Shown: positions 29,957-41,312, counted from the stretch's first letter. The stretch: DNA of 64,000 bases from Sphingomonas bacterium (GCF_028292965.1 NZ_JAQGLG010000077.1:31966-95965); one strand, 5' to 3'. Program-made: numbers and translations. The notes: generated from the sequence alone by a model not told the origin.

Positions 29957-31570
29957 TCAGCGCGGTGCCGTCGGCGGGATGATCGATATGCCGTCGAGTT
30001 TCTGCAGCCGATCGGCGACCATCGGCGGCGGCGGGGTGTCGAACAGGACATAGAGCCGATGGGGGTCGATATGACCCAAAGAGAATTCGACACTGTCGCG
30101 GGTCAGTCGCTGACGCACCGCGACGGGTTCACGCGAGGCGTGGTAAAAACGCACCGGCTTGCCGGCGATGACCGCGCGCCAGGTTACCTCGTCGAGCAGC
30201 TCCAGATTGAACCGTATCTCGGCAGGTTCGAACTCGATCATGTCGGCCTGTGCGATGAGCGCGTCCCAGCGCGGATCGCGCGTCAGGCGATAGGGGCTGG
30301 TCTGCGCGGCCAATATTCCGCTGCCGCGCGCCGAGGCGAGCACCGCCCACATATCGCCGATCTGGAGCAGCAGCGCGCCAGCCAGCAGCCAGGTGCCGAA
30401 CCGCATCCGGCCGACCACCACGATCGCCACGAAGGCGATCGTATAAAGCACGGGCCAGAACAGCCGGCCGGCGGCGCGCACCGGATCGAACAGCTTCGGC
30501 ACCCAGTCGGGCAGTGGCACGGTGGCGATCACCGCGCCGCGCCAGATGAGATGCGGCGCCATGGCGACGAGCGTCAGCACGACAAAGGCGGGCAACAGCC
30601 AGGCGAGGCGCCGGATGAGGGCGTCGCCGCGGATTTCGGCGCGCTGGCGGACGGCGTGAAACAGCGCGATCGCGAGCAGCGCGAGCAGCCCGAGGCCGAG
30701 ATAGTTCATTCCTTCCAATGCCTGGGCCGGCTCGGTCGAACTGGCCGGCAGCACGGTGGAATAAGTGCCGATATTGGGATTCCACAGTGCGTCGAGGGAC
30801 ATCGAGAAGTGGCCATAGCCGCCGCCCGGCATGGTCACCTTGTTCACCGTGCCGAGGAACATCAGGACAAGCACCACGGAAGCGGCGACGGTGCCGATAT
30901 CGCCGATCACCGCGGCGCGGGCCCCGCCGCCGCGCGTCACAGCCAGATCGCGCAGCATCGCGCTGGCCCAGATCGCGGCGACTATCACCGTCAGATAGGG
31001 ATGGATCAGCAGCGCGACGACGGTCGCCGCCACCCACCAGAGGAGGCGCGCCGACCTGGCAGGATCGACATAGATCCAGAGCGCCCACAGGATCACCCAT
31101 TGCGCGCACAGATTGACGTGACCGAAGCGCGCCAGAAGCACCGGCATCAGCGTCAGCAACGCCGTACCGATCCAGCAGGCGATCGGGTTGGGCGTGAAGC
31201 GACGCAGCAGTGCCGCGGCAAAGCCGGTGTGGAGCAGGATGCAGGCCAGCAGCCACCAGCCGACATATTGCACGCCGAGCGGCAGCACCGAGGCGAAGGG
31301 GCGTAACAGCAAGCCGAGCAGCGGGTTGCCGTCGGTCAGGGCGAGCGGGATGCCGTCGGGGGCCATCAACAGGGTGGTATTGAGCGATGGCCAGGTCGGC
31401 GGGGAGCGCAGATAGGCGGCCATGCCAATGGCCGAGGCGCCGTGATCGTTGCCGTCGAGCAGCCAGGCGACACGCGTCGGGTTGAGGATGCCCGGGTTCA
31501 TCCAGGCGAGGAAGAGGGCCGCGCTCAGGGCGAGCCAAGGGAGGATCCAGGTGAGGAGGCGCTGACGCAT
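29957..31570 (-). CDS. DUF6311-like polytopic membrane protein
   Basis: A 537-residue membrane protein with about ten to twelve hydrophobic helices (ILPWLALSAALFLAWM at the start; SVVLVLMFLGTV; LGLGLLALLAIALFHAV; LLPAFVVLTLVAM; YTIAFVAIVVVG) and a ~100-residue soluble C-terminus. The early luminal loop (LLDGNDHGASAIGMAAYLRS) and repeated aromatic loops resemble glycosyltransferase-C-like membrane proteins. I assign DUF6311 from memory of its layout. Function is unknown; lipid-linked sugar transfer is possible. ATG 31570 is chosen because upstream sequence is repeat DNA. Confidence 0.65.
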   Translation of the reverse strand: MRQRLLTWILPWLALSAALFLAWMNPGILNPTRVAWLLDGNDHGASAIGMAAYLRSPPTWPSLNTTLLMAPDGIPLALTDGNPLLGLLLRPFASVLPLGVQYVGWWLLACILLHTGFAAALLRRFTPNPIACWIGTALLTLMPVLLARFGHVNLCAQWVILWALWIYVDPARSARLLWWVAATVVALLIHPYLTVIVAAIWASAMLRDLAVTRGGGARAAVIGDIGTVAASVVLVLMFLGTVNKVTMPGGGYGHFSMSLDALWNPNIGTYSTVLPASSTEPAQALEGMNYLGLGLLALLAIALFHAVRQRAEIRGDALIRRLAWLLPAFVVLTLVAMAPHLIWRGAVIATVPLPDWVPKLFDPVRAAGRLFWPVLYTIAFVAIVVVGRMRFGTWLLAGALLLQIGDMWAVLASARGSGILAAQTSPYRLTRDPRWDALIAQADMIEFEPAEIRFNLELLDEVTWRAVIAGKPVRFYHASREPVAVRQRLTRDSVEFSLGHIDPHRLYVLFDTPPPPMVADRLQKLDGISIIPPTAPR

Positions 31571-31642
31571 GGGGTGCGCTTGTGGAGGAAGAGGCGTGGG
31601 AAGCCAATGGTTCGGGTGGTGGGGGCGTTGGCTTACTTCTTG

Positions 31643-31823
31643 TCCCTCCCTGCAAGGGAGGGTCGGGGGTGGGTTGGCGAGCGCAGCGAGCCATCTACGC
31701 CGACCCGATGCGATGCCGACGCGGTATCGCGGAATGTAGAGGAGGTCGCCTAGCACATTCTGTCGGAGGCCGCCGAGTGCCTCGGCGGCACCCACCCCCA
31801 GCCCCTCCCTTGCAGGGAGGGGA
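31643..31823. repeat. Long palindromic intergenic repeat, family E
   Basis: About 180 bp bounded by TCCCTCCCTGCAAGGGAGGG and its near-complement CCCCTCCCTTGCAGGGAGGG, with GGGGGTGGG/CCCACCCCC inner arms. Together with the terminator and hairpins listed next it occupies the 443-bp gene-free stretch 31571-32013. I see no gene there. Confidence 0.8.
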
Positions 31824-31849
31824 GAATTGTAGGTGTTACGCTTCGGCTG

Positions 31850-31893
31850 AAAAAGAAAGGGCCGGTGGATTTCTCCACCGGCCCTTCTTTCTT
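31850..31893. terminator. Strong bidirectional intrinsic terminator after groEL
   Basis: Stem GGGCCGGTGGA/TCCACCGGCCC with a TTTC loop, flanked by A-rich sequence on one side and TTCTTTCTT on the other. On the minus strand it ends groESL mRNA with a TTTCTTTTT tail, about 120 nt after the groEL stop. Confidence 0.88.
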
Positions 31894-31934
31894 GTCTAAG
31901 CGGCGCCGGCAAAGCCCGCGCTGTCGTCGGACGA

Positions 31935-33759
<1,825 letters not shown>

Positions 33760-33776
33760 TCAGCAGATTCGTCAGG

Positions 33777-34064
33777 TTAGCCGACGATCCCAAGGATGTC
33801 GGATTCCTTCATGATCAGCAGGTCTTCACCGTCGATCTTGACCTCGGTGCCGGACCATTTGCCGAACAGGACCTTGTCACCGGCCTTCACTTCGAGCGGG
33901 TGGACTTCACCGGCTTCGTTGCGGGCGCCGGTGCCGGCGGCGACGACTTCGCCTTCCTGCGGCTTTTCCTTGGCGGTGTCGGGGATGATGAACCCGCCCG
34001 CGGTCTTCTCGTCAGCCTCGAAGCGGCGAACGAGGACCCGGTCGTGCAATGCACGAAAGATCAT
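33777..34064 (-). CDS. groS: Co-chaperonin GroES (10 kDa)
   Basis: A 95-residue Gro[46 protein letters not shown], then [38 protein letters not shown]. The mobile loop ([16 protein letters not shown]) is intact. ATG 34064 matches family starts. First gene of the operon, behind a sigma-70-like promoter and a CIRCE operator. Confidence 0.98.
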   Translation of the reverse strand: MIFRALHDRVLVRRFEADEKTAGGFIIPDTAKEKPQEGEVVAAGTGARNEAGEVHPLEVKAGDKVLFGKWSGTEVKIDGEDLLIMKESDILGIVG

Positions 34065-34102
34065 GCGCGTTTGCCCTACTGATTCATCGATATGATGCGT
34101 TG

Positions 34103-34129
34103 TTAGCACTCACGCACGGTGAGTGCCAG
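34103..34129. promoter_or_regulatory. CIRCE operator (HrcA site) upstream of groES
   Basis: TTAGCACTC-N9-GAGTGCCAG, against the consensus TTAGCACTC-N9-GAGTGCTAA; the right arm has two mismatches at its outer end. It lies 39 bp before the groES ATG and just downstream of the promoter, where HrcA would block transcription. Confidence 0.92.
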
Positions 34130-34136
34130 CGGCGTG

Positions 34137-34165
34137 CATATGTGCAGCGCGAGGCGAGTCGTCAA
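34137..34165 (-). promoter_or_regulatory. Predicted groESL promoter
   Basis: On the minus strand TTGACG and CATATG are separated by 17 bp, placing the transcription start within or just before the CIRCE element. The -35 fits the vegetative consensus well; the -10 is weaker. Confidence 0.6.
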
Positions 34166-34197
34166 CGGTCTGTGCGACAAATTTAGCGGTTAACAGG

Positions 34198-35610
34198 TCA
34201 GGCGGTTGGCCAGCGCACCAGGCCGAGGCGCTCCCGCGCATGCCAGCGCCACAGCAACAACGCCGAGACGACCAACAATCCGACCGCCAGGCCGATCCAG
34301 ATGCCGACACCCTGCCAGCCGACGCGAAAGCCGAGGAAGATCGCGGTGCCGAACCCGGCGACCCAGTAACCGAAGGCTGCGATCAGCATCGGCACGCGCG
34401 TGTCCTGCACGCCGCGCAGCACGCCCGCAGCGACTGCCTGCGCGCCATCGACCAGCTGGAATACCGCCGCGACGACGAGATATTGCAGTGCCAGCGCCAC
34501 GACCACCGCGTTGGCCGGCGCCGCGACATCGAGATAGGCGCCGACGAACAGGCGCGGCACGCTGAAGATCAGCAGCGCGGTGAGCCCCATGATGCCGATG
34601 CCGACGCCCAGCGCGACGCGGCCGGCGCGCCCCACCGCATCCCGGTCGCGCGCGCCGAACGCCATGCCGACGCGGATCGTCGCGGCCTGTGCCACGCCGA
34701 GCGGGATCTGGAAGGTCAGCGCGGCGATGTTGAGCGCGATGGCATGTGCGGCGACCTCGTTGACGCCGATCAGCCCCATCAGGATCGCCGCGCCGCCGAA
34801 CAGGGCGCCCTCCAGCACGAACGTGGAGGCGATCGGCACGCCGAGCTTGACGATCTCGCGCAGCCGCGACCATTCCGGCCGCCACCAGCGCCCGAGCAGA
34901 TGGTAACGGCGCAGCTTCGGGTCGAGCAGCAGGATGGCGGTGTAGGCCAGCATCATGGCGACAGTGGTGACGACGCTGGCGATCGCCGAGCCTTCCAGGC
35001 CGAGCGCCGGGAATCCGCCATGGCCGAACACCAGCAGCCAGTTGCCCAGTGCGCCGAATCCCAGCGCCATGGCGGTGACGCCGAGCGCCCAGCCCGGCCG
35101 GCCGAGCGCCGCCGCGGCGGTGCGCATCACGCCGGCGAAGATCGCCGGGATCAGCGCGAACAGCAGGATGTCGAGGAACGCGCCGGCGCGGCGCGCGACA
35201 TCGGCATTCTGCCCGCTGAAGCGCAGGATCGTCTCGCCATGCGCGAGCAGCAGGATCGCGGGCAGCGCGGCGAGCGCGGCGAGCCACATCGCCATGCGGA
35301 ACGAACGCCGCACCTCGCGCACCGCATGGCGCCGCGCGCCCAGTTCGGCGGCAATGATCGGCGCGCAGGCGGTGGTCAGGCCAAGCAGCGCCCACAGCAT
35401 CAGGCCGTAGAGAAACACGCCGAGCGTCGAGGCGGCCAGTTCGACCGTCGTCAGGCGTGCGACGAACACCACGTCGATCGCATAGACCGCCATCTGCAGC
35501 AGATTCGCGCCGACCAATGGCATCGCGAGGCGCAGCAGCGCGCCGAGTTCGGCGCGGTGGCGGGGCGCGATCGGTCCGGTCAGCGGCGTCGGGGTGGCGA
35601 AGTCGGCCAT
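34198..35610 (-). CDS. MATE family efflux transporter (NorM-like)
   Basis: A 470-residue, 12-helix multidrug/toxin extruder. Typical blocks: LLRLAMPLVGANLLQMAVYAIDVVFVARL at TM1, WALLGLTTACAPIIAAELGARRH, the second half LREIVKLGVPIASTFVLEGALFGGAAILMGLIG, FQIPLGVAQAATIRVGMAFGA, and VDGAQAVAAGVLRGVQDTRVPM. It should export cationic drugs or metabolites with Na+ or H+. ATG 35610 is chosen just before the conserved N-terminus. Divergent from sppA. Confidence 0.93.
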   Translation of the reverse strand: MADFATPTPLTGPIAPRHRAELGALLRLAMPLVGANLLQMAVYAIDVVFVARLTTVELAASTLGVFLYGLMLWALLGLTTACAPIIAAELGARRHAVREVRRSFRMAMWLAALAALPAILLLAHGETILRFSGQNADVARRAGAFLDILLFALIPAIFAGVMRTAAAALGRPGWALGVTAMALGFGALGNWLLVFGHGGFPALGLEGSAIASVVTTVAMMLAYTAILLLDPKLRRYHLLGRWWRPEWSRLREIVKLGVPIASTFVLEGALFGGAAILMGLIGVNEVAAHAIALNIAALTFQIPLGVAQAATIRVGMAFGARDRDAVGRAGRVALGVGIGIMGLTALLIFSVPRLFVGAYLDVAAPANAVVVALALQYLVVAAVFQLVDGAQAVAAGVLRGVQDTRVPMLIAAFGYWVAGFGTAIFLGFRVGWQGVGIWIGLAVGLLVVSALLLWRWHARERLGLVRWPTA

Positions 35611-35749
35611 GCGCGGCGCTATAGCCTTGCCGTGCCAAAGTGCCACATTGCCCGGCCTTTGCCTGTGTTGCGCGAATACCACGGTGATTTACTCATGCGG
35701 CGGCTTGCTCTAGCGAGAAGCCTCATCCGCGAGAGCAGGGGAATGGCTT

Positions 35750-37639
35750 GTGAATCTGGTTCGGGGCGCTTGGAAGGTCCTTGTCGGCATCAAGGACGGC
35801 CTGGTGCTGATCGCGATGCTGATCTTTTTCGGCCTGTTGTTCGCTGTGCTGTCGGCCAAGCCGGGGCCGACCTCGATCCGCGACGGCGCCTTGCTGCTCA
35901 GGCTCGACGGCCGGATCGTCGAACAGCCGGCCGAAGTCGACCCCTTCTCATCGCTGACCGGTCGCGGCGATGCCGGCCATGAATTCCGCCTGCGCGACGT
36001 GGTCCGCGCGCTCGACAAGGCGAAGGACGATAGTCAGGTCAAGGTCGTGGTGCTCGATCTGGATTCGTTCGGCGGCGGCTATCCTGCCGCGCTCAACGAG
36101 GTTGCCGACGCGATCGGCCGCGTTCGCGCCGCCGGCAAGCCGGTGCTGGCCTATGCTACGACCTATACCGATGCCGGCTATCGCCTCGCCGCCAATGCGA
36201 GCGAAGTGTGGGAAAGCGCGATGGCGGGTACGCTGTTCATGGGCCCGGGCGGGTCGCAGCTCTATTACAAGGGCCTGATCGACAAGCTCGGCGTCAATGC
36301 GCACGTCTACCGCGTCGGCAAGTACAAATCCTATGTCGAGCCCTATACTCGCGCCGAGGCCTCGCCCGAGGCCAAGGAGGAGGTACAGGTTCTCTATAAT
36401 GTGCTGTTCGGCCAGTGGAAGGAAGCGATCGGCAAGGCACGGCCCAAGGCGAAGATTGCCGATTTCCTGACCCAACCCGACAAGGTCGTCGTCGCGGCGC
36501 AGGGCAATATCGCACAGGCCAATCTCGACGCCGGGATCGTCGACAAGCTCGGCACGCGGCTGGAGTTCGGTAAGCGTGTCGCGACGATCGCCGGGCATGA
36601 CGACAACAAGGCGCCGGGCACCTTCCACACGATCGGCTACGATGCCTATGTTGCAGCCAATCCGCTGCCGACCGGTGGCGATGCGATCGGCGTGCTGACC
36701 ATCGCCGGCGACATCATCGACGGCAAATCGACCGGCGGCAATGCCGGATCGGACACGGTGGCCAAGGCGGTGCTCGATGCGCTCGGCAAGAAAAAGCTCA
36801 AGGCGCTGGTCGTGCGGGTCGATTCGCCGGGCGGTTCGGCGCTGGCGTCCGAAGATATGCGCATGGCGATCCTCGAGGCGCGCGCGCAGAAGCTGCCGAT
36901 CGTGGTGTCGATGGGCGGCCTCGCCGCCTCGGGCGGATATTGGGTGTCGACCGCCGGCGATGTGATCTTCGCCGAGCCGACCACCATCACCGGATCGATC
37001 GGCATCTTCGGCATCATCCCGACCTTCGAAGGCACGCTGAAGAAGATCGGCATTACCGCCGACGGTGTGAAGACCACGCCGATCTCGGGCCAGCCGGATA
37101 TCTATGCCGGCACCAACCCGGCGACCGACGCGATCTTCCAGGCGGGGATCGAGAATGGCTATCGCCAGTTCGTCACGCGCGTTTCGCAGGCGCGGCATCT
37201 GACCCCGGCGCGGGTCGATGAGATCGGCCAGGGCCGGGTGTGGGATGGCGGCACGGCGCACCAGCTCGGGCTGGTCGACCGGTTCGGCGGCCTGCAGGAC
37301 GCAGTCGCCGAGGCGGCGAAGCGGGCCGGGCTGAAGGTCGAGGACACGCATATCGAATATCTCGAAAAGAAGCCGGGCCGGCTCGCCCGCTTCCTCGCCG
37401 GGCTGGCGCGGGACGATGACGATAATGATGACAGCACCGCGCCGGCCGAGGACGCCTTCACCCGCGTCGCCGCCGAGCGTCGCGCGATGTTCGCGAGCGC
37501 CTTGGGCGAGGTGCGGCGCATCGGCACGGGTGCCGCGGTGCAGGCGCGTTGCCTCGAATGCGGTGGGCTTGGCGGTGCCGCCCCGAGCAACGCCGATGTC
37601 CGCTTGATGGACGTCCTGCTGGCGCGCTTCGGATGGTGA
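35750..37639 (+). CDS. sppA: Signal peptide peptidase SppA, 67K type
   Basis: A 629-residue inner-membrane Ser-Lys protease that digests cleaved signal peptides. One N-terminal membrane anchor (LVLIAMLIFFGLLFAVLS), a first S49-like domain with the catalytic Lys in YRVGKYKSYVEPYTRAEAS, and a second domain with the nucleophile Ser in RVDSPGGSALASEDMRMAI, then GGLAASGGYWVSTAGD. The GTG start at 35750 follows AGGGGA by seven bases. A ~60-residue C-terminal extension contains QARCLECGGLGG. The stop overlaps the next start. Confidence 0.93.
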   Translation: MNLVRGAWKVLVGIKDGLVLIAMLIFFGLLFAVLSAKPGPTSIRDGALLLRLDGRIVEQPAEVDPFSSLTGRGDAGHEFRLRDVVRALDKAKDDSQVKVVVLDLDSFGGGYPAALNEVADAIGRVRAAGKPVLAYATTYTDAGYRLAANASEVWESAMAGTLFMGPGGSQLYYKGLIDKLGVNAHVYRVGKYKSYVEPYTRAEASPEAKEEVQVLYNVLFGQWKEAIGKARPKAKIADFLTQPDKVVVAAQGNIAQANLDAGIVDKLGTRLEFGKRVATIAGHDDNKAPGTFHTIGYDAYVAANPLPTGGDAIGVLTIAGDIIDGKSTGGNAGSDTVAKAVLDALGKKKLKALVVRVDSPGGSALASEDMRMAILEARAQKLPIVVSMGGLAASGGYWVSTAGDVIFAEPTTITGSIGIFGIIPTFEGTLKKIGITADGVKTTPISGQPDIYAGTNPATDAIFQAGIENGYRQFVTRVSQARHLTPARVDEIGQGRVWDGGTAHQLGLVDRFGGLQDAVAEAAKRAGLKVEDTHIEYLEKKPGRLARFLAGLARDDDDNDDSTAPAEDAFTRVAAERRAMFASALGEVRRIGTGAAVQARCLECGGLGGAAPSNADVRLMDVLLARFGW

Positions 37640-38196
37640 TCGCGGTTCGCCCGGCGACGCCGGAGGATGCCGCCGAGATCGCGGCGATCTACAAGCCCTA
37701 TGTCGAGGGCGCGACGGTGTCGTTCGAACTCAAGGCACCCGACGAGCGCACGATGCGCTCGCGCATGGCGGCGTCGGACGGTTATTATCCCTGGCTGGTG
37801 GTGACCGAAGGCGAAAGCGGGGCGGTGCTCGGCTATGCCTATGCCACCAAGTTTCGCGACCGGCCGGCCTATCAGTACACCATCGAGACCGGCGTCTATC
37901 TCGCGCAAGGTACGCAGGGGCGCGGCAATGGCCGGCAACTTTACGACGCGCTGATCGATACGGTGCGGGCGCAGGGCTTCACCCATGCGATCAGCGTCAT
38001 CGCCTTGCCCAACGATCATATGATCCGGCTGCACGAATCGGTCGGCTTTCGCAGCACCGGCATCCTGCGCGAGGCGGGGTACAAGGCCGGGCGCTGGGTC
38101 GATGTCGGTTTCTGGCAGGTCAGGCTCAACGACGCGACCATCCCGCCAAGGGAGCCGAAGCCGTTCAGCGAAATCGGCATGGTGTGGAACTGGTGA
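37633..38196 (+). CDS. GNAT family N-acetyltransferase (phosphinothricin acetyltransferase-like)
   Basis: A 187-residue acetyltransferase resembling Pat/YncA: VRPATPEDAAEIAAIYKPYVEGATVSFEL, YAYATKFRDRPAYQYTIETGVYLAQGTQGRGNGRQLYDALI (acetyl-CoA loop QGRGNG), VIALPNDHMIRLHESVGFRSTGILREAGYKAGRWVDVGFWQ. Members acetylate phosphinothricin, methionine sulfoximine or similar amino acids; the actual substrate is unknown. The ATG overlaps the sppA stop, so they are coupled. Confidence 0.92.
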   Translation: MVIAVRPATPEDAAEIAAIYKPYVEGATVSFELKAPDERTMRSRMAASDGYYPWLVVTEGESGAVLGYAYATKFRDRPAYQYTIETGVYLAQGTQGRGNGRQLYDALIDTVRAQGFTHAISVIALPNDHMIRLHESVGFRSTGILREAGYKAGRWVDVGFWQVRLNDATIPPREPKPFSEIGMVWNW

Positions 38197-38198
38197 AA

Positions 38199-38328
38199 TT
38201 CTCTCTCCCTGTGGGAGAGGGAGGGAGCGCCGTAGGCGCGGAAGGGTGAGGGCAGTTTTCTCACCTCACGCGCTGCCCTCACCCCGCGGCGCTTCGCGCC
38301 TTGCCCCTCTCCCAAAGGGAGAGGGGAT
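38199..38328. repeat. Palindromic intergenic repeat, family F
   Basis: About 130 bp. The ends are CTCTCTCCCTGTGGGAGAGG and CCCCTCTCCCAAAGGGAGAG, with inner arms GGTGAGGGCAG/CTGCCCTCACC and a GGCGC-rich pair. One copy in the window, between the GNAT gene and ileS. Confidence 0.8.
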
Positions 38329-38387
38329 TAAGTCTCGCACCACTGCCCTAGAAACGCCCCACTCTCTCGTCTAAGCCGCGCCCACTT

Positions 38388-41312
38388 ATGACCGACACCA
38401 CCGCCCCCGCCGCCGATTACCGTGACACCGTGTTCCTGCCGGTGACCGACTTTCCGATGAAAGCCGGTCTCGCCGCCAAGGAGCCGGCGATTCTGGCGCG
38501 CTGGGGCAAGATCGGCGTGTATGACCGGCTGCGCGAGCAGCGCGCCGGCGCGGAGCGTTTCATCCTGCATGACGGCCCGCCCTACGCCAATGGCGACATC
38601 CATATGGGCCATGCGATGAACAAGGTGCTGAAGGACATCATCGTCCGCAGCCAGTCCTTGCTCGGCAAGGACGCGCCGTACGTGCCGGGCTGGGATTGCC
38701 ACGGCCTGCCGATCGAGTGGAAGGTCGAGGAAGCCTATCGCGCCAAGAAGCTCGACAAGGACCAGGTGCCGGTCGCGCAGTTCCGCGCCGAATGCCGCGC
38801 CTATGCCGAGAAATGGGTCGCGGTGCAGCGCCCGCAATTCGAGCGGCTTGGGGTGATGGGCGACTGGGAAGACCCGTACCTCACCATGAAGTTCGAGGCC
38901 GAGGCGGCGATCGTCGGCGAGCTCTTGAAATTCGCCGAGACCGGCCAGCTCTATCGTGGTGCCAAGCCGGTGATGTGGTCGCCGGTCGAAAAGACCGCAC
39001 TGGCCGAGGCCGAGGTCGAATATGAGGATGTGGTGTCGACCCAGATCGACGTCGCCTTCGAGATCACAGAGGCGCCGAACGCGCCCGAACTACAAAAAAT
39101 AATCGATGAAGTTGGGATTCGAGCAGTAATCTGGACGACTACGCCGTGGACGATCCCGGTGAACCAGGCGCTGAGCTACGGGCCAGACATCAACTATGCC
39201 ATCGTTCGCCTGACGCTGGATAAATATGGTGGTATGCATCCAAAGCGCTTCAGATTTGGACGCGTGCTGGTCGCTGAAGATTTGGTTCCGTCGTTCCTGG
39301 CGCGTATCAAGTCTCAGTTGGAGCGCGAGACGGGGGCTGCGCAAGATTGGTTGGGTGGCCATATTGAAGGCATCGTGACCGGCGCCCAACTCGCCGGCGC
39401 CGTCGCGCGTCACCCAATGCACACCCTCGGCGGCTTCTTCGCCAAGCCGCGCCCGTTCCTGTCCGGCGACTTCGTCACCACCGACGCCGGCACCGGCCTC
39501 GTCCACATGGCGCCCGACCATGGCGAGGACGATTTCGAGCTGTGCAAGGCGCATGGCATCGATCCGGTGTTCGCGGTCGATGGCGGCGGCATGTACCGCG
39601 CCGACTGGCTGTGGCTGGGCGGGCAGGGCAGCGTCATCAACAAGAAGTTCGTCGCATCGGACGGGCCGATCTGCAGCGACCTGCGCGCCGCCGGCGCCTT
39701 ACTCGCCGCGTCGGACGATTTCGCGCACAGCTATCCGCATAGCTGGCGCTCCAAGGCCAAGGTGATCTTTCGCGCCACGCCGCAATGGTTCATCCCGATG
39801 GACCAGCATAGCGGCGGCGAAATGGTCGCGGTGCCGCAGCTTGCCACCGATGGCGGGATCGGCACGCTTGGTTTCGCCGCCGGCAATGCGCCGACGTTGC
39901 GCGAGGTCGCGCTCGATGCGATCGAGCGGACGCGCTGGGTGCCGTCGCGCAGCCAGAACCGCATCCGCGCGATGGTCGAGCAGCGCCCCGACTGGGTGAT
40001 CAGCCGCCAGCGCGCCTGGGGCGTGCCGATCGCGCTCTACGTCGATCGCAGGACCGGACGCTATCTCAATGATAAAGCTGTGAATGATCGTATCGTCGAG
40101 GCGTTCAAGGCGGCTGGCGCGGACGCGTGGTTCGCGGCCGACCATCAGGCGCTGCTCGGCGACAAATATGATCTCGCAGACTACGAGGTGATCAATGACA
40201 TCCTCGATGTGTGGTTCGACAGCGGCTCGACCCACGCCTTTGTGATCGAGGCACGTTACGGTGAAGGCACGCGCGCCAACCTCTATCTCGAAGGGTCGGA
40301 CCAGCATCGCGGCTGGTTCCAGTCGTCGCTGCTCGAAAGCGCCGGCACGCGCGGCCGTGCGCCCTACGACGCGGTGCTGACGCACGGCTTCGCGCTCGAC
40401 GGGCAGGGGCGCAAGATGTCCAAGTCGCTCGGCAATGTCGTCGATCCCTTGAAGATCATCGCCGAGAGCGGCGCCGATATCCTGCGCATGTGGGTCGCGC
40501 AGACCGACTATTTCGAGGATGTGAAGATCGGCAAGGAAGTGCTCGGCACGACCTCCGATGCCTATCGCAAGCTGCGCAATACCTTCCGTTATCTGCTCGG
40601 TGCGCTCGACGGCTTCACCGATGCCGAGAAGGTCGACACGCATCACATGCCCGAGCTGGAGCTGTATGTGCTCCATCTGCTCGGCAAGCTCGATGTCGAG
40701 TTGAAAGCGGCGACCGAGAATTACGAGTTCAACCGCTATCTGCGCCTGCTGACCGATTTCGCGCAGGAAGACCTGTCGGCGTTCTTCTTCGATATCCGCA
40801 AGGACTCGCTCTATTGCGACGCGCCGGGCGATATGAAGCGCCGCGCCTATCGCACCGTGCTCGACCTACTGTTTCATGCGCTGGTGCGTTACGCCGCGCC
40901 GATCCTGTGCTTTACCGCCGAAGAAGTGTGGCAGGCGCGTTATCCGAGCGAAGATGGCTCGGTGCATTTCCTGACCTGGCCCGAACTGCTGGCGCTGCCG
41001 GGCGACGACGCGATCTCGACCGCCTGGTCCGATGTCCGCGTACTACGCCAGCAGGTCACCGAGGCGATCGAGCCGCTGCGCCGCGACAAGATCGTGCGTT
41101 CCAGCCTCGAGGCCGAGGTGGTGGTGCCGCACTCGCCGCTGTCGCCCGAGGCGCTGGCGGAGATCTTCATCGTCGCAAAGGTGACCGAGGGCGAGGCCAT
41201 CACCGTCACCCGCACGAACTTCCATAAATGCGGCCGTTGCTGGCGCCATCTGCCCGATGTGGCGGAAGATGGCGCGCTCGATGCCCGCTGCGCCAAGGTT
41301 GTCGCCGCATGA
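38388..41312 (+). CDS. ileS: Isoleucyl-tRNA synthetase
   Basis: A 974-residue class I synthetase charging tRNA-Ile. HIGH-type motif GDIHMGHAMNK (~residue 70) after HDGPPYANG, editing domain with WTTTPWTIPVNQAL and DAGTGLVHMAPDHGEDD, KMSKS motif GRKMSKSLGN (~680), anticodon-binding helical domain, and a C-terminal zinc-type ending CGRCWRHLP...ARC. Two stretches (39090-39380 and about 40050-40110) use noticeably more A/T-ending codons than the rest, yet the frame is intact. Overlaps lspA by 4 bp (ATGA). Confidence 0.97.
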   Translation: MTDTTAPAADYRDTVFLPVTDFPMKAGLAAKEPAILARWGKIGVYDRLREQRAGAERFILHDGPPYANGDIHMGHAMNKVLKDIIVRSQSLLGKDAPYVPGWDCHGLPIEWKVEEAYRAKKLDKDQVPVAQFRAECRAYAEKWVAVQRPQFERLGVMGDWEDPYLTMKFEAEAAIVGELLKFAETGQLYRGAKPVMWSPVEKTALAEAEVEYEDVVSTQIDVAFEITEAPNAPELQKIIDEVGIRAVIWTTTPWTIPVNQALSYGPDINYAIVRLTLDKYGGMHPKRFRFGRVLVAEDLVPSFLARIKSQLERETGAAQDWLGGHIEGIVTGAQLAGAVARHPMHTLGGFFAKPRPFLSGDFVTTDAGTGLVHMAPDHGEDDFELCKAHGIDPVFAVDGGGMYRADWLWLGGQGSVINKKFVASDGPICSDLRAAGALLAASDDFAHSYPHSWRSKAKVIFRATPQWFIPMDQHSGGEMVAVPQLATDGGIGTLGFAAGNAPTLREVALDAIERTRWVPSRSQNRIRAMVEQRPDWVISRQRAWGVPIALYVDRRTGRYLNDKAVNDRIVEAFKAAGADAWFAADHQALLGDKYDLADYEVINDILDVWFDSGSTHAFVIEARYGEGTRANLYLEGSDQHRGWFQSSLLESAGTRGRAPYDAVLTHGFALDGQGRKMSKSLGNVVDPLKIIAESGADILRMWVAQTDYFEDVKIGKEVLGTTSDAYRKLRNTFRYLLGALDGFTDAEKVDTHHMPELELYVLHLLGKLDVELKAATENYEFNRYLRLLTDFAQEDLSAFFFDIRKDSLYCDAPGDMKRRAYRTVLDLLFHALVRYAAPILCFTAEEVWQARYPSEDGSVHFLTWPELLALPGDDAISTAWSDVRVLRQQVTEAIEPLRRDKIVRSSLEAEVVVPHSPLSPEALAEIFIVAKVTEGEAITVTRTNFHKCGRCWRHLPDVAEDGALDARCAKVVAA

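Noticed and set aside
29882..31306. Open frame opposite the DUF6311 gene
   Set aside because: Predicted protein is His/Arg/Gln-rich with no hydrophobic core or domain; the minus strand gives a coherent membrane protein.
31571..31912. Possible N-terminal extension of the DUF6311 protein
   Set aside because: The extension translates palindromic repeat and terminator DNA; the ATG at 31570 gives a proper first membrane helix.
34123..35982. Open frame of ~620 codons opposite the MATE transporter and groES promoter
   Set aside because: His/Arg/Asp-rich low-complexity translation; overlaps CIRCE and the real transporter gene.
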